A stretch of 64,000 bases of DNA. It comes from Planctomycetes bacterium UBA7888. GTDB lineage: Bacteria; Planctomycetota; UBA1135. The DNA is taken from positions 1-64,000 of the forward strand of contig DLRM01000064.1 of NCBI GenBank assembly GCA_002500505.1. The letters are read 5' to 3'. Within the stretch, counting starts at the first letter, position 1. Every line of letters starts with the position of its first letter. Shown piece after piece: positions 7,804 through 16,324 of the stretch. A program made the position numbers and the translations under genes. Under the pieces are notes generated by a model that was not told the DNA's origin, made no database searches, and saw only the letters and a program-made list of their open reading frames with translations.

Positions 7804-9150
7804 CTATTTTCCGATACAGAATCGGGAGAAGATTTGGTCGAGCAAATCTTCGGGTGTCCACTCCCCAACAAGCTCACCCAAGGGCCGGATGGCCGCCCTC
7901 AATTCTTCCGCAATGCAATCAGGCGGTCCGCCACTTCGGCGAAGAGAATTGGCCTTCTGAACGTACTCAAGCGCCGCTGCCAGGGCTTGTTGCTGACGAG
8001 CTTTTGCTGAGGCTCGACTCTCCATCCCTGCCGCCCCCTTCCGCCAAGCCTCCCGGACTTTGTTTTCAAGGTCTGAAATCCCGAATCCCGACTCCGAAGA
8101 GACCTTCACAGCCTGAAAACGGCACTGAAATTCATCTTGCGCGGACTGGGAAACTCGAAGGGGGAGGTCTGCTTTGGTCCAAACAAGAAGAACAGGGGCG
8201 TTCCATTTTCGCTCAAACCAAGCCTTCGAAGGGGAAGACTCATTAGAGTCCAAACACAAAAGCCAAAGGTCCGCCCTTTCTATTGTGGCTCTTTCCTGGG
8301 CAACTCGATCGCGTGCATCTGCCGCCTGGGATTCCAATCCAGGTAAATCTCCAAGAGAGATTTCCGTAGTTTTTGCCAGCCCCCACGAAGCTTCCAAACA
8401 ATCCCGAGTCGTTCCTTTATGCTCGGAAACCAAGGCTTGGGACTGTGTCAAAAAGTTAAAGAGAGTGGATTTCCCCGCATTGGAGGGGCCCGCCATAAGA
8501 ACGCGGAAGACACTACTTGGAGTCGAATCCAGGTTTCGAAATTGAATTCCGGATTGTAAAGATTGGATAGCTTGGTCAAAAAAAGCGTCCAACTCTGTCG
8601 TTTGAATATCCTGGGAGTCCCCTTCTTCAAAGTCTAATCCCGCCTCCAACTCCGTCATCGCAGCCACAATTGAATCCCGTGCAGATTGAACATTAGAAGC
8701 CATTTCTCCAGACAGGAGTTGAACCGCCTCCTTGGCTTGGGCCTCGCTCCGAGAAGAAACTAAATCTGCAACTGCCTCTGCTTGAACTAAATCCATTCGC
8801 CCATTTAAAAATGCTCTTCTAGTGAACTCTCCGGGTTCAGCTAGGCGCGCACCCTCCTGCAATAACCGACTCAACAAGCCCCGCACCACCGGCTCGGAAC
8901 CAGGCAAATGGATTTCGGCAACATCCTCGCCAGTTGCCGAGAAGGGGCCTGGAAAAAGAAGAAGGGACACAGGGACCAAACAACCCTCTTCCCATTCCAG
9001 CTCTGCATTCAAGCTTTGTCGCGAAGTTTGGGCACTCAGCCCAACTGCGCCAAAAGCATTCCGGCCACTAAGGCGAAGGACAGCCCTTTCGGCCCCCCCC
9101 ATCCCAGTGGCAGGGGCAACGATTAGGTCTCTACTTTCCAGGCGTGGCAC
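7804..9150 (-). CDS. mnmE: tRNA modification GTPase MnmE
   Basis: A 448-residue GTPase that, with MnmG, modifies the wobble uridine of several tRNAs. It has the N-terminal folate-binding domain beginning DLIVAPATG, a helical domain interrupted by the G domain with P-loop GPSNAGKST, and the C-terminal CIGK motif that carries the catalytic cysteine. The G4 motif reads TKAD rather than NKxD. I choose GTG at 9150, which leaves four residues before the conserved start region and overlaps yidC by 20 bases. The alternative ATG at 9198 would overlap by 68. It lies between yidC and nrdR; yidC-mnmE adjacency is common in bacteria. Confidence 0.95.
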   Translation of the reverse strand: MPRLESRDLIVAPATGMGGAERAVLRLSGRNAFGAVGLSAQTSRQSLNAELEWEEGCLVPVSLLLFPGPFSATGEDVAEIHLPGSEPVVRGLLSRLLQEGARLAEPGEFTRRAFLNGRMDLVQAEAVADLVSSRSEAQAKEAVQLLSGEMASNVQSARDSIVAAMTELEAGLDFEEGDSQDIQTTELDAFFDQAIQSLQSGIQFRNLDSTPSSVFRVLMAGPSNAGKSTLFNFLTQSQALVSEHKGTTRDCLEASWGLAKTTEISLGDLPGLESQAADARDRVAQERATIERADLWLLCLDSNESSPSKAWFERKWNAPVLLVWTKADLPLRVSQSAQDEFQCRFQAVKVSSESGFGISDLENKVREAWRKGAAGMESRASAKARQQQALAAALEYVQKANSLRRSGGPPDCIAEELRAAIRPLGELVGEWTPEDLLDQIFSRFCIGK

Positions 9151-11137
9151 CCGGAACTGGCCATTTCTTTTTGATGACCTTCTGCTCAAAAATTCCAAGT
9201 GCGCTCGAGGTAATCATGTACAGGGAGAGACCTGCGGCATAGTTGTAAAGCATGACGCCAAACAGGATTGGCATGAATGTCATCATCTTTTGCATTTGCG
9301 CTTGCTGGGGATCCGTCGGCTTCGGCATGGAGCGTTGATGCCATACCCACAGCACCACCATGAATAGAGGAAGAATGTTGAGTGTGGTCACACTACTAAT
9401 CAAGGGAAGATTAGCAATGGGGCCTCCAAAATCAATCAATGCATCGGGCCGCGAAAGGTCGTGAATCCATAAGGCAAAGGGCTCTTGCCTCATCAGAATA
9501 GAACAACGCAATGCGGCAAAGAGCCCAATGAACACGGGGAATTGCAACAAGATGGGCAAACATCCTCCTATGGGAGGAGAAAGTTTGTGCTCCCGATACA
9601 GCTCCATCGTAGCTTGCTGTTTTTTAGTCGGATCCTTTGCATACTTTTGGTTGATTTTTTCAACCTTGGGCTTCAGTTTCCCAACTTTGGCCTGGTAAAT
9701 CGCCATCTTTGTTTGGGAAGTGCGGTTAATGGGGAACATTAAGGCACGCACAAGAAGGGTCATCAAAATAATGGCCACGCCCCAGTTCCCAGTAATCGTG
9801 TGGAAGAAATCAATAATCCACAAGATGGTCGGCGCGATGGCTCCGGTAAAGAACATGCGGTAGAAAAAGCTCCCGCCATAATCGAGCTTTGCAATCACCA
9901 TATCCATGGGTCGAAAAGATGGCCCCGAAAGGATTCCTGGATCCTTCGGACCTAGATACCATTCGAACCGTTGGGTCTCACCTGTGGTGCCCGCTTGCCC
10001 CACATGAAGGCGGAAGTCTCCAGCAACAGAGGCTCGCTTCCAGGATTCCTGAGCCTGTTCTTCGGCCGCACGATACCAAGCCGACCGAAGCCGGCGGGCC
10101 TCAGCACTACCCAGACCAGTTGCTTGGCTCAAAGATTCTGAACTAGGTTGAGTTCCATTTTCTTGACGAAGTTGGTTGTCCGCCCAAGCAACCTTCTGGA
10201 GTTTTTCGCGCATCTCTGGCTCAAACCTCTGAAGGACTCCTGCTTCGAAACCATCGGTGTCAAATAAGACTTCCGCAGTAGCGCCTCGAAACGGTTTGTC
10301 CAATGGGCGAATTAAATTCAAAAAGTATTTCGACCCTTCAACAACAAAGGCAAACTGCCCATTCCACTTCTCCGCGGCATCGCGTCGCTGTGGGAGGCTC
10401 CCACGCGGATTGTACGTCTCCATTTCCTCAACTTTGTCATATTCCAAGCGTGCAGCAGCTGCATAAGGGTTTGGATAGAAACTGTCTGGTTCTGCAACAA
10501 TGCCACCACCAGTAGCGAGACGCAGGTTCAAGTCCCCTACCACAACCGAAGACACTTCTCCGTTGGGTTCGGCCGTAACACCCACTTGAACTAAGCGTTG
10601 CTCATCTGCAGGTGAGTTGTCTGCTTCCCGAAGTCCTGAAAAGCGAACAACTTTTTCCATGCGAACTCCGGTAGGAGTATCCAATTGAAAAATAAGTTCC
10701 GAACCTCCGTCCGAAGTCGATTGAACCGCACCCGCCTTCCAGTGGACTACATCTAAGTTGACACCTAAACGACCTTCGGGCTCAAACAAACGGAGTCCGT
10801 CTCGACGGCGATGGTGCTCCCGACCCGGACTACTGCCTTGGGGTGGTGCTTGAGCCGGAACCGACTTGAACAACAGGAGGTACTCTTCCGAGCTGGAAGA
10901 ATGGAAATCCTTTAAACGCGCCTCCACACAGGCTCCGCCCAATGTGGTCCACTTAGTCCAAAGCAAATCGTTCTCCAAAACCGTAAAGCTCTCTTCCCCA
11001 GGTGGACTTTCGAAGGATTCCGCACGGAAACTCTGCAAGTTTTCGCCAGGCTTCTCTCCTTCGCCAACACAGGTTTTCATGATGAAGAGGGCCAAAATGC
11101 CCCAAACCACAAGAGTCAAAAGAGAACGGCTTTTCAT
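9131..11137 (-). CDS. yidC: Membrane protein insertase YidC
   Basis: A 668-residue insertase. An N-terminal membrane anchor (residues about 5-22) is followed by a large exported domain of about 400 residues and then the conserved five-helix YidC/Oxa1/Alb3 core. That core includes WGVAIILMTLLVRALMFPIN, with the arginine of the hydrophilic groove, and the cytosolic coiled-coil loop rich in Lys and Gln. Function: inserts and folds inner-membrane proteins alone or with SecYEG. The N-terminal exported domain marks it as the Gram-negative type, in line with an outer membrane. It starts seven bases after the stop of the phosphoesterase gene and overlaps mnmE at its end. Confidence 0.97.
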   Translation of the reverse strand: MKSRSLLTLVVWGILALFIMKTCVGEGEKPGENLQSFRAESFESPPGEESFTVLENDLLWTKWTTLGGACVEARLKDFHSSSSEEYLLLFKSVPAQAPPQGSSPGREHHRRRDGLRLFEPEGRLGVNLDVVHWKAGAVQSTSDGGSELIFQLDTPTGVRMEKVVRFSGLREADNSPADEQRLVQVGVTAEPNGEVSSVVVGDLNLRLATGGGIVAEPDSFYPNPYAAAARLEYDKVEEMETYNPRGSLPQRRDAAEKWNGQFAFVVEGSKYFLNLIRPLDKPFRGATAEVLFDTDGFEAGVLQRFEPEMREKLQKVAWADNQLRQENGTQPSSESLSQATGLGSAEARRLRSAWYRAAEEQAQESWKRASVAGDFRLHVGQAGTTGETQRFEWYLGPKDPGILSGPSFRPMDMVIAKLDYGGSFFYRMFFTGAIAPTILWIIDFFHTITGNWGVAIILMTLLVRALMFPINRTSQTKMAIYQAKVGKLKPKVEKINQKYAKDPTKKQQATMELYREHKLSPPIGGCLPILLQFPVFIGLFAALRCSILMRQEPFALWIHDLSRPDALIDFGGPIANLPLISSVTTLNILPLFMVVLWVWHQRSMPKPTDPQQAQMQKMMTFMPILFGVMLYNYAAGLSLYMITSSALGIFEQKVIKKKWPVPGATPGK

Positions 11138-11144
11138 GTCAGAT

Positions 11145-11915
11145 TTAGCGCCCCTTTAAAAGGCGGTCGCCCAGTATGTCGGGTAATGCTGGGGCTTGAT
11201 GGATTTTTTCTCGCGCAGATTCTCGATCGTAGTCCAAGCGGCGCCAACGAACCGTAGCACCATTCCAAAGTGCGTAGCAAAGGCGAGAATCGCTGTCTCG
11301 CGGTTGGCCAACGGATCCCACATTGATGAGATAGCGGCTGTCCGGTTCGAGAGTGAGCTCACTTTGATCATCCGTAGCTCGCACGAATGCACTCCCCTCT
11401 TTAAACCATCCAGGGTGATGGGTGTGCCCAAAAAAGGTCAGTCGATGTGCAGCGGCATCAAAGTTCGCTTGTAGTTTTTCTGGGGATTTTCCGAGAGCGG
11501 GCAACAGGTACTCCGTCAAAGGCTCTCTAGGGCTGGCATGCACCAACTGAACTTCTTCGGCATCTTCGTGAATCCGAAGTGCCATCGCTGGAACAAGTCC
11601 TCCAAGCCAATCCCAATACTCATGGTTGGCTTCCACTTCAGGGTCCAAGCAGCCTCGGGTGTAATCAATGGCGCGCAAGGCCCGCTCGTTGAAGCCAAAA
11701 GCTTGCTGGTCATCCAGCAACGCGGCGTCGTGATTCCCCAGAAGAGTCAAAGTGCATCTCGACCGAACGAGGTCAATGACCTCCTTGGGGTCTGCACCGT
11801 AGCCCACAACATCGCCCAAACACACGATGGCATCGACTTCCTGTTCATCAATATCCAGCAGCGCAACCTGAAGAGCTTCCAGGTTGGAGTGGATGTCAGA
11901 GATGAAGGCAATCAC
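11145..11915 (-). CDS. Calcineurin-like metallophosphoesterase
   Basis: A 256-residue cytosolic protein with the full metallophosphoesterase pattern: DIHSN (D7, H9), GDVVGYG (D35), GNHDA (N and H near 61-62), and later histidines including FGHTHHP. Two metals are expected. The subgroup resembles YfcE/MJ0936-like phosphodiesterases and diadenosine-polyphosphate-type enzymes, but the substrate is not evident. Start is GTG at 11915, immediately before the conserved IAFISDIH strand. No TANNNT or Shine-Dalgarno motif is obvious upstream. It is the first gene of a minus-strand run that continues through yidC, mnmE, nrdR and smc. Confidence 0.9.
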   Translation of the reverse strand: MIAFISDIHSNLEALQVALLDIDEQEVDAIVCLGDVVGYGADPKEVIDLVRSRCTLTLLGNHDAALLDDQQAFGFNERALRAIDYTRGCLDPEVEANHEYWDWLGGLVPAMALRIHEDAEEVQLVHASPREPLTEYLLPALGKSPEKLQANFDAAAHRLTFFGHTHHPGWFKEGSAFVRATDDQSELTLEPDSRYLINVGSVGQPRDSDSRLCYALWNGATVRWRRLDYDRESAREKIHQAPALPDILGDRLLKGR

Positions 11916-11977
11916 AAGGAGTGTGGTTTTTGGGCTGATGCAGGGCTATTCTGCTCAGGGAGCCGCGCATTCTCCCT

Positions 11978-12946
11978 TTGCCTGGCCTCTCTCGCAAGTT
12001 TCCCTTCCTCATGACGCTCTCACTCCTTCTTTGTGCTGCTCTCCTCCAGTCTCCTGCGGGTCCACTCCCACTGCCGGAAGGCGTTGTGGCTCGCGTAAAC
12101 AAGGTTGAAATTACGAAACAGGAGTACCAAGCCTACATGTATACCCGCTTTGGGAAACGCGCCCTTGAGGAGTACATCGCCGACCTCTTGATTGAAGAAG
12201 AAGCCAAGGCATACGGAATTGTGCTTCCTGAGGGTGAAGTGTCTGCCATCGTCCTGGAGCGGGAAAACGCCCAACGCGCTGGCCCCTCGCCAGATTCTCT
12301 CGAAGAGGATTTAAAAAGGAGCGGGCAATCCCTTGAAGGTTATCGAGCCACCTTGGCCGCAGAAATCCGGCGGGAAAAACTAACGAATGCCCTGATCCTC
12401 AAAACTCGGGTCGCTACCGATACGAACCTTCAACTCCTCTTCGAGCGGAAATATGGAAAAGGAGGAAAAAAACTCAGAATCAAGCATATCGTCATCATGC
12501 CCAATGTTCTTCGAGCGGAACAGATTAAGGAAGGGAGGAAACCTGCGGATATTGACTTGGAAGCCTTGCACGTTGAAGCCCAAGAGCGGGCAGAAGACTT
12601 GCGGACTCGACTCCTTGCGGGCGAAGACTTTGCTCTTCTTGCGAAAGCGGCTTCCCATGACCGAGTCACGCGCGAACGAGGTGGAGAACTTTTAAACTAC
12701 AACGGACGACTTTACGGATCAGATTTCTTTGCAGCTGTGGAAAATCTACCGATTGGAGAATCGACAGCCGTCATCCGCACAGGTGCGGGTTATCACGTTG
12801 CCCAAGTAATTGAGCGAACTCAAACTAAACTCGATGAAATCCGCACGGAACTCGTCCAAGATTTCCTTTCCGCGCCGCCTTCATGGCAAGAGCGGAATGA
12901 CCTCGTCAAAGCCCTCCGAGGAAGGGCCAAAATTCAGCTCTGGTAA
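11978..12946 (+). CDS. Exported parvulin-type peptidyl-prolyl isomerase (SurA/PpiC-like)
   Basis: Up to 322 residues. A signal sequence (RKFPFLMTLSLLLCAALL) leads into a helical SurA-like chaperone region of about 140 residues. A PpiC/rotamase domain starts near LRIKHIVIM (about residue 162) and ends near the GYHVAQVIE segment. Such proteins help fold outer-membrane proteins in the periplasm. The start is uncertain: TTG at 11978 supplies the positive charges expected before the hydrophobic stretch, while ATG at 12011 would give an uncharged n-region. The 3' end overlaps the convergent nadD gene by 13 bases. It is divergent from the phosphoesterase gene. Confidence 0.88.
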   Translation: MPGLSRKFPFLMTLSLLLCAALLQSPAGPLPLPEGVVARVNKVEITKQEYQAYMYTRFGKRALEEYIADLLIEEEAKAYGIVLPEGEVSAIVLERENAQRAGPSPDSLEEDLKRSGQSLEGYRATLAAEIRREKLTNALILKTRVATDTNLQLLFERKYGKGGKKLRIKHIVIMPNVLRAEQIKEGRKPADIDLEALHVEAQERAEDLRTRLLAGEDFALLAKAASHDRVTRERGGELLNYNGRLYGSDFFAAVENLPIGESTAVIRTGAGYHVAQVIERTQTKLDEIRTELVQDFLSAPPSWQERNDLVKALRGRAKIQLW

Positions 12947-13503
12947 AGAGATCTTTTCCGGATTCTTTCCAAAACACCTTTCGGGAACGCTTCGGACTTC
13001 GCTTCGCCTTGAGAGAGTTGCTCTCGAAGCTCCGTGGAATCTAAATCCACTCGTGCCATAGGTAGCATTCGACCTGGCATATTGGCTTGCATCCTTTCCC
13101 ATCCCTCGCGCGGGAAGAAAATTGGTTCAGCAAGCTCCAAGATGCGTTGAAAGCGCCGCCACGTTGGGAAATGGGATTGAGAATCTCCACCCATAATGAG
13201 GAACAGGGTTGGTTTCTCATATTGACTTTGGAGAGCCTCCAAGGTGTCCACCATGAAAGAAGGTCCTTTGCGCTCAATTTCTAAACGGCAAATGGCCTCG
13301 GATTCACGGCCCTGAATGGCTTGCTCGAGTAGTTCGATCCGCTGAGCAGCAGGGGTGGGAGGATTTTCCATTTTGTGAGGAGCAAGCCCCGCTGGCACCC
13401 AGAGCAATAAGTCAGGGTGAAGATGGTCTTGGACAGCGTCAGCGACAGCAAGGTGGCCTGCATGAACAGGATCAAAAGAACCACCAAAAACAGCAATTCT
13501 CAT
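12934..13503 (-). CDS. nadD: Nicotinate-nucleotide adenylyltransferase
   Basis: A 189-residue enzyme that joins ATP and nicotinate mononucleotide in NAD synthesis. The nucleotidyltransferase motif GSFDPVHAGH lies at residues 8-17. The second motif, normally ISSTxxR, appears as LDSTELR near residues 163-169, so it is altered but in place. Length fits the family. Its ATG overlaps the hisS stop (ATGA), so the two are coupled. Its stop lies 13 bases inside the end of the convergent parvulin gene. Confidence 0.95.
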   Translation of the reverse strand: MRIAVFGGSFDPVHAGHLAVADAVQDHLHPDLLLWVPAGLAPHKMENPPTPAAQRIELLEQAIQGRESEAICRLEIERKGPSFMVDTLEALQSQYEKPTLFLIMGGDSQSHFPTWRRFQRILELAEPIFFPREGWERMQANMPGRMLPMARVDLDSTELREQLSQGEAKSEAFPKGVLERIRKRSLYQS

Positions 13504-14807
13504 TCTTTCAATAAGTTAAGCAACTCGGGCAGAAAATCGCTTTCAGGAATCTTGTTCTCTTCGCGGGTTTTCATATTCCGCAAACAAACATATCCAGCAG
13601 CGCGCTCATCCGGACCAAGGAGAGCAACTGCAAGGGCACCAGATTTTGCAGCTTCTTTCAGCTGAGCTTTGACAGATTTGTTTCGGTAATCCAAATCCAC
13701 GCCCATAACTCCAGCAGCGCGGAGATCGCTTGCAAGCTTGGCAATCGGTTTGCGATCTTCCTCACCTACAGCAACACAATAAACTTGGGTTTGAAGTTCT
13801 TGCTGGAAAGGCTCAAGAGTCTCCGGTTTGGGGAGACCCACTTCGGCCATGGCGATTTCCGTTGCGGTAAAACCAATGGCAAAACCCACAGCAGGAGTCG
13901 AGGCTCCACCAACCTCTTCCACCAAACCGTCGTAGCGGCCACCACCACATAAAGCGGAGCGAGCTCCCAGCGGCGGGTAATGGATTTCAAAAACAGTTCG
14001 GGTGTAGTAGTCCAAACCACGAACAATACTGGGGTCATCCTGGGGTTTGTGCCCGAGAGCCTCCAGAGTTGCCAGGAACTCCTCGTGGTGGGCGGTGGAC
14101 TCTTCTGCAAGTTGGCCTCGAAGGGAAGGCACCCCCTCATTCAAGTTCTGGCATTTTTCAACCTTGCAATCCAGCAAACGGAAGGGATTACGGTCGAAGC
14201 GCTCTTGACAATCGGAACAACGGCCAGCCAGGGAGTCGCTAAAGAAATCTTGCAGTTGAGCCTTCCAGCGCACACGGTCATTGGGGTCCCCCATGGTGTT
14301 GACCCGAACCTCCAATTCGGGTCCAAAACCCAAGTTCTCAAAGAAACGGAGGGCAAAATCCACAACTTCTGCGTCTAGGACAGGATTCTGGGCGCCAAAG
14401 ACTTCAACACCAAATTGGGTGAACTGCCGCTCACGACCCTTCTGAGGTCGCTCATACCGGAACATCGGGCCAAGGTAGAACCACTTCTGGAAGGGGGCCG
14501 ATGTGGGGCAACCTCCTTGCACATAAGCTCTTGCGGCCGAGGCCGTCCCCTCAGGGCGAAAACTGTAAGGCGCGCCACCTTCTGCTCGAGGTGGCACGGT
14601 GAACATCTCTTTGTCCACCACATCGCTCGTTTCCCCCAAAGAACGAGTAAAAAGTCGGGTTTCCTCGAAGAGCGGGGTGCGTATTTCGTGGTAATGGAAG
14701 GCGCGAGCCAATTTACGGGCCGTTTCTTCTAAATACCGCACTCGGATGAGCTCCTCAGGGAACAAATCTCGGGTACCTCTCGGGGATTGGTAAGCGTCGG
14801 ATGCCAT
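13500..14807 (-). CDS. hisS: Histidyl-tRNA synthetase
   Basis: A 435-residue class II synthetase. Motif 2 is clear at FRPEGTASAARAY and YLGPMFRYERPQKGRERQF (residues about 83-129). The histidine-specific GLDYYTRTVFEI lies at 264-275. Four cysteines near 197-219 (CSDC, LLDCKVEKC) look like a zinc knuckle as in Bacillus-type enzymes. Motif 3 is unusual: GFAIGFTATEI at 308-318 stands where GLERL is usual, so the ATP-binding arginine is missing at its usual place. I start at MASDAYQ, 14807, because the upstream extension matches nothing; TATCCT lies 11 bases before this ATG. It is coupled to nadD by ATGA. Confidence 0.95.
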   Translation of the reverse strand: MASDAYQSPRGTRDLFPEELIRVRYLEETARKLARAFHYHEIRTPLFEETRLFTRSLGETSDVVDKEMFTVPPRAEGGAPYSFRPEGTASAARAYVQGGCPTSAPFQKWFYLGPMFRYERPQKGRERQFTQFGVEVFGAQNPVLDAEVVDFALRFFENLGFGPELEVRVNTMGDPNDRVRWKAQLQDFFSDSLAGRCSDCQERFDRNPFRLLDCKVEKCQNLNEGVPSLRGQLAEESTAHHEEFLATLEALGHKPQDDPSIVRGLDYYTRTVFEIHYPPLGARSALCGGGRYDGLVEEVGGASTPAVGFAIGFTATEIAMAEVGLPKPETLEPFQQELQTQVYCVAVGEEDRKPIAKLASDLRAAGVMGVDLDYRNKSVKAQLKEAAKSGALAVALLGPDERAAGYVCLRNMKTREENKIPESDFLPELLNLLKE

Positions 14808-14936
14808 CGTTTTGGAAAAGGATAGCTCTGCGCATCTCCAACTGTTCACCCTCATCCATTGACGCGACCCCACCCACCTCGTACGCTTTCCACCCCAACG
14901 AGCCACCTAAGCCGGCTCGATTCCCCCATTACAAAG

Positions 14937-15554
14937 ATGAAGCGAATCCGTCTCTTTGCTGTCCTAGCCCTCGCCCTCTTGGCCATCGGCCTAGGCTCCT
15001 GTTCCCGCCGTATTGACGCAGACCTCAGCCAGAAGGTTGCTGGCAGCGTCGGTGACATAAATGCTGTTTACGATGACGTATCCAAGCATTTATTGAACCA
15101 CGACCCAAAGGATCCTTATGCCGCTGCTATTTCCCCGATGGCAGGCTCGCACACTTCTCGTGCTTTGAACTTTCGAATGAATCTCGAAGATAGCGGAGAA
15201 GACTTCGCCGGCGGCCTGAGTTACAGCAGCTTCTACTCGGATTCCATTTCCTGGAACATTGGTATCCACAGTGATGGAGAAGATTACCTCTCGGGTGGTG
15301 CACGTTACCACCTCTTTACTGATGATGGTCTCTTTGGACTTGGCATCCAGCCCTTTGCCTCCGCGAACTTGGATTACAGTAGTGACTATATGAACTTGCG
15401 TTTTGGCGGAGGTGCGGCATGGTGGCTAACGGAACTCTTTGCTCTTGAAGGTGGTGCCGATACAAGCATGAACATTGCGGCCTCTGATGGCCTTCCTGCC
15501 CCCGCAGGTGATGGAGATCTCAGTGTTTGGATGGGAATGGGCATTCATTTCTAG
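14937..15554 (+). CDS. Lipoprotein of unknown function, probable beta-barrel-like
   Basis: A 205-residue lipoprotein. The signal KRIRLFAVLALALLAIG ends in a good lipobox (LGSC). After about 60 polar residues the chain alternates aromatic and small residues in strand-like stretches such as GGLSYSSFYSDSISWNIGI and ends with aromatic Phe after WMGMGIHF, the style of outer-membrane barrel proteins. I recognise no named family. Start 14937 is the ATG directly before the signal; upstream codons in frame add an unlikely proline-rich tail. It is transcribed away from hisS and closed by a strong terminator at 15576-15616, so it is a single-gene unit. Confidence 0.8.
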   Translation: MKRIRLFAVLALALLAIGLGSCSRRIDADLSQKVAGSVGDINAVYDDVSKHLLNHDPKDPYAAAISPMAGSHTSRALNFRMNLEDSGEDFAGGLSYSSFYSDSISWNIGIHSDGEDYLSGGARYHLFTDDGLFGLGIQPFASANLDYSSDYMNLRFGGGAAWWLTELFALEGGADTSMNIAASDGLPAPAGDGDLSVWMGMGIHF

Positions 15555-15575
15555 GAATTCCTTCGCTCTCATTCC

Positions 15576-15616
15576 TTGAGCCCGGCCTTCGCAAGAAAGC
15601 CGGGCTCAACTTTTTT
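15576..15616 (+). terminator. Rho-independent terminator
   Basis: TTGAGCCCGGC (15576-15586) pairs perfectly over 11 bp with GCCGGGCTCAA (15599-15609) across a 12-base loop, followed by C and six T. It lies 22 bases after the stop of the lipoprotein gene and before the promoter of the next gene. It is the only textbook intrinsic terminator I see in the window. Confidence 0.93.
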
Positions 15617-15640
15617 GGCGAGGCCTTCGAAAGCAACGAT

Positions 15641-15646
15641 TAGACT
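15641..15646 (+). promoter_or_regulatory. Putative -10 box, leaderless
   Basis: TAGACT ends six bases before the ATG at 15653, right after a terminator. TTGGCG lies 20 bases upstream, too far for a standard -35. The position implies a transcript starting at or next to the start codon. Confidence 0.5.
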
Positions 15647-15652
15647 CCTGGT

Positions 15653-16324
15653 ATGAGATTACTCCTCCTTGCGCTCTTCTCCTCCGCTTGCACTCAACCC
15701 CTCGTACAAAACCCTGTCCACTCCCCTCCAATTGATGAAGTTAGGGAGGTTGACGAAGAGGCCGTTGAAAAAGCCGAGCGAAAACTACATCTCACAGCAC
15801 TTCGCGCAGAGCAATCTATTTTGAGAATGGAGTTGGACTTGGATTATGCCTTTGAAGATCTTGAGCGAGCAGAAAAAGCCCTCAAGCTTTTTCATGAAGT
15901 GAGATTCCCTGCGCGAGTGGCTCAAGGCGAACTTTCCCTTGAGTGGTCTCGAGATTCCATTTTGGGAACCGAAGAAGAACTCGCTCAGCTGGAACAACTC
16001 TACGGCGAGGCTGAATTTGCAGAAAAGACCGGCGAAATTGTGATTGGCCGAACTCGCCGTCGCCTGGAACGGGAGCGGCGTGCTTTGCAACTTGAAGAGC
16101 AAGCGTTTAACCTGGAGGTGGAGCATGAGATTCCAATGGAGGCCCGTGGTTTAGAGAGGGAGATTGAAGAGGCCCGCCTTTCCCTACGCGGAATCAAAGT
16201 TGAGTTGGAAGCCCTCCATATAGAAACCGAGGCTGAGCTTCATGAACTTCATAAAGAGTGGGAGGAACTTCGGGAAGAGGATCATGAACACGGACATGAC
16301 GAAGGCGAAGAGGCTCACGAGTGA
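15653..16324 (+). CDS. Coiled-coil lipoprotein with acidic, His-rich tail
   Basis: A 223-residue exported protein with a short hydrophobic leader ending SSAC, an acceptable lipobox. From residue about 30 to 205 it is almost entirely charged helix (Glu, Arg, Leu heptads), typical of long coiled coils. The last 15 residues are mostly His, Glu and Asp (EDHEHGHDEGEEAHE), a possible metal-binding tail. I know no family for it. Its stop overlaps the GTG start of the next gene in a GTGA junction, so its product is probably made in step with the cyclase-fold protein. Confidence 0.8.
   Translation: MRLLLLALFSSACTQPLVQNPVHSPPIDEVREVDEEAVEKAERKLHLTALRAEQSILRMELDLDYAFEDLERAEKALKLFHEVRFPARVAQGELSLEWSRDSILGTEEELAQLEQLYGEAEFAEKTGEIVIGRTRRRLERERRALQLEEQAFNLEVEHEIPMEARGLEREIEEARLSLRGIKVELEALHIETEAELHELHKEWEELREEDHEHGHDEGEEAHE

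Noticed and set aside
9151..9198. ATG start for mnmE at 9198
   Set aside because: It adds 16 residues with no match in MnmE and lengthens the yidC overlap to 68 bases; GTG at 9150 fits better, though not proven.
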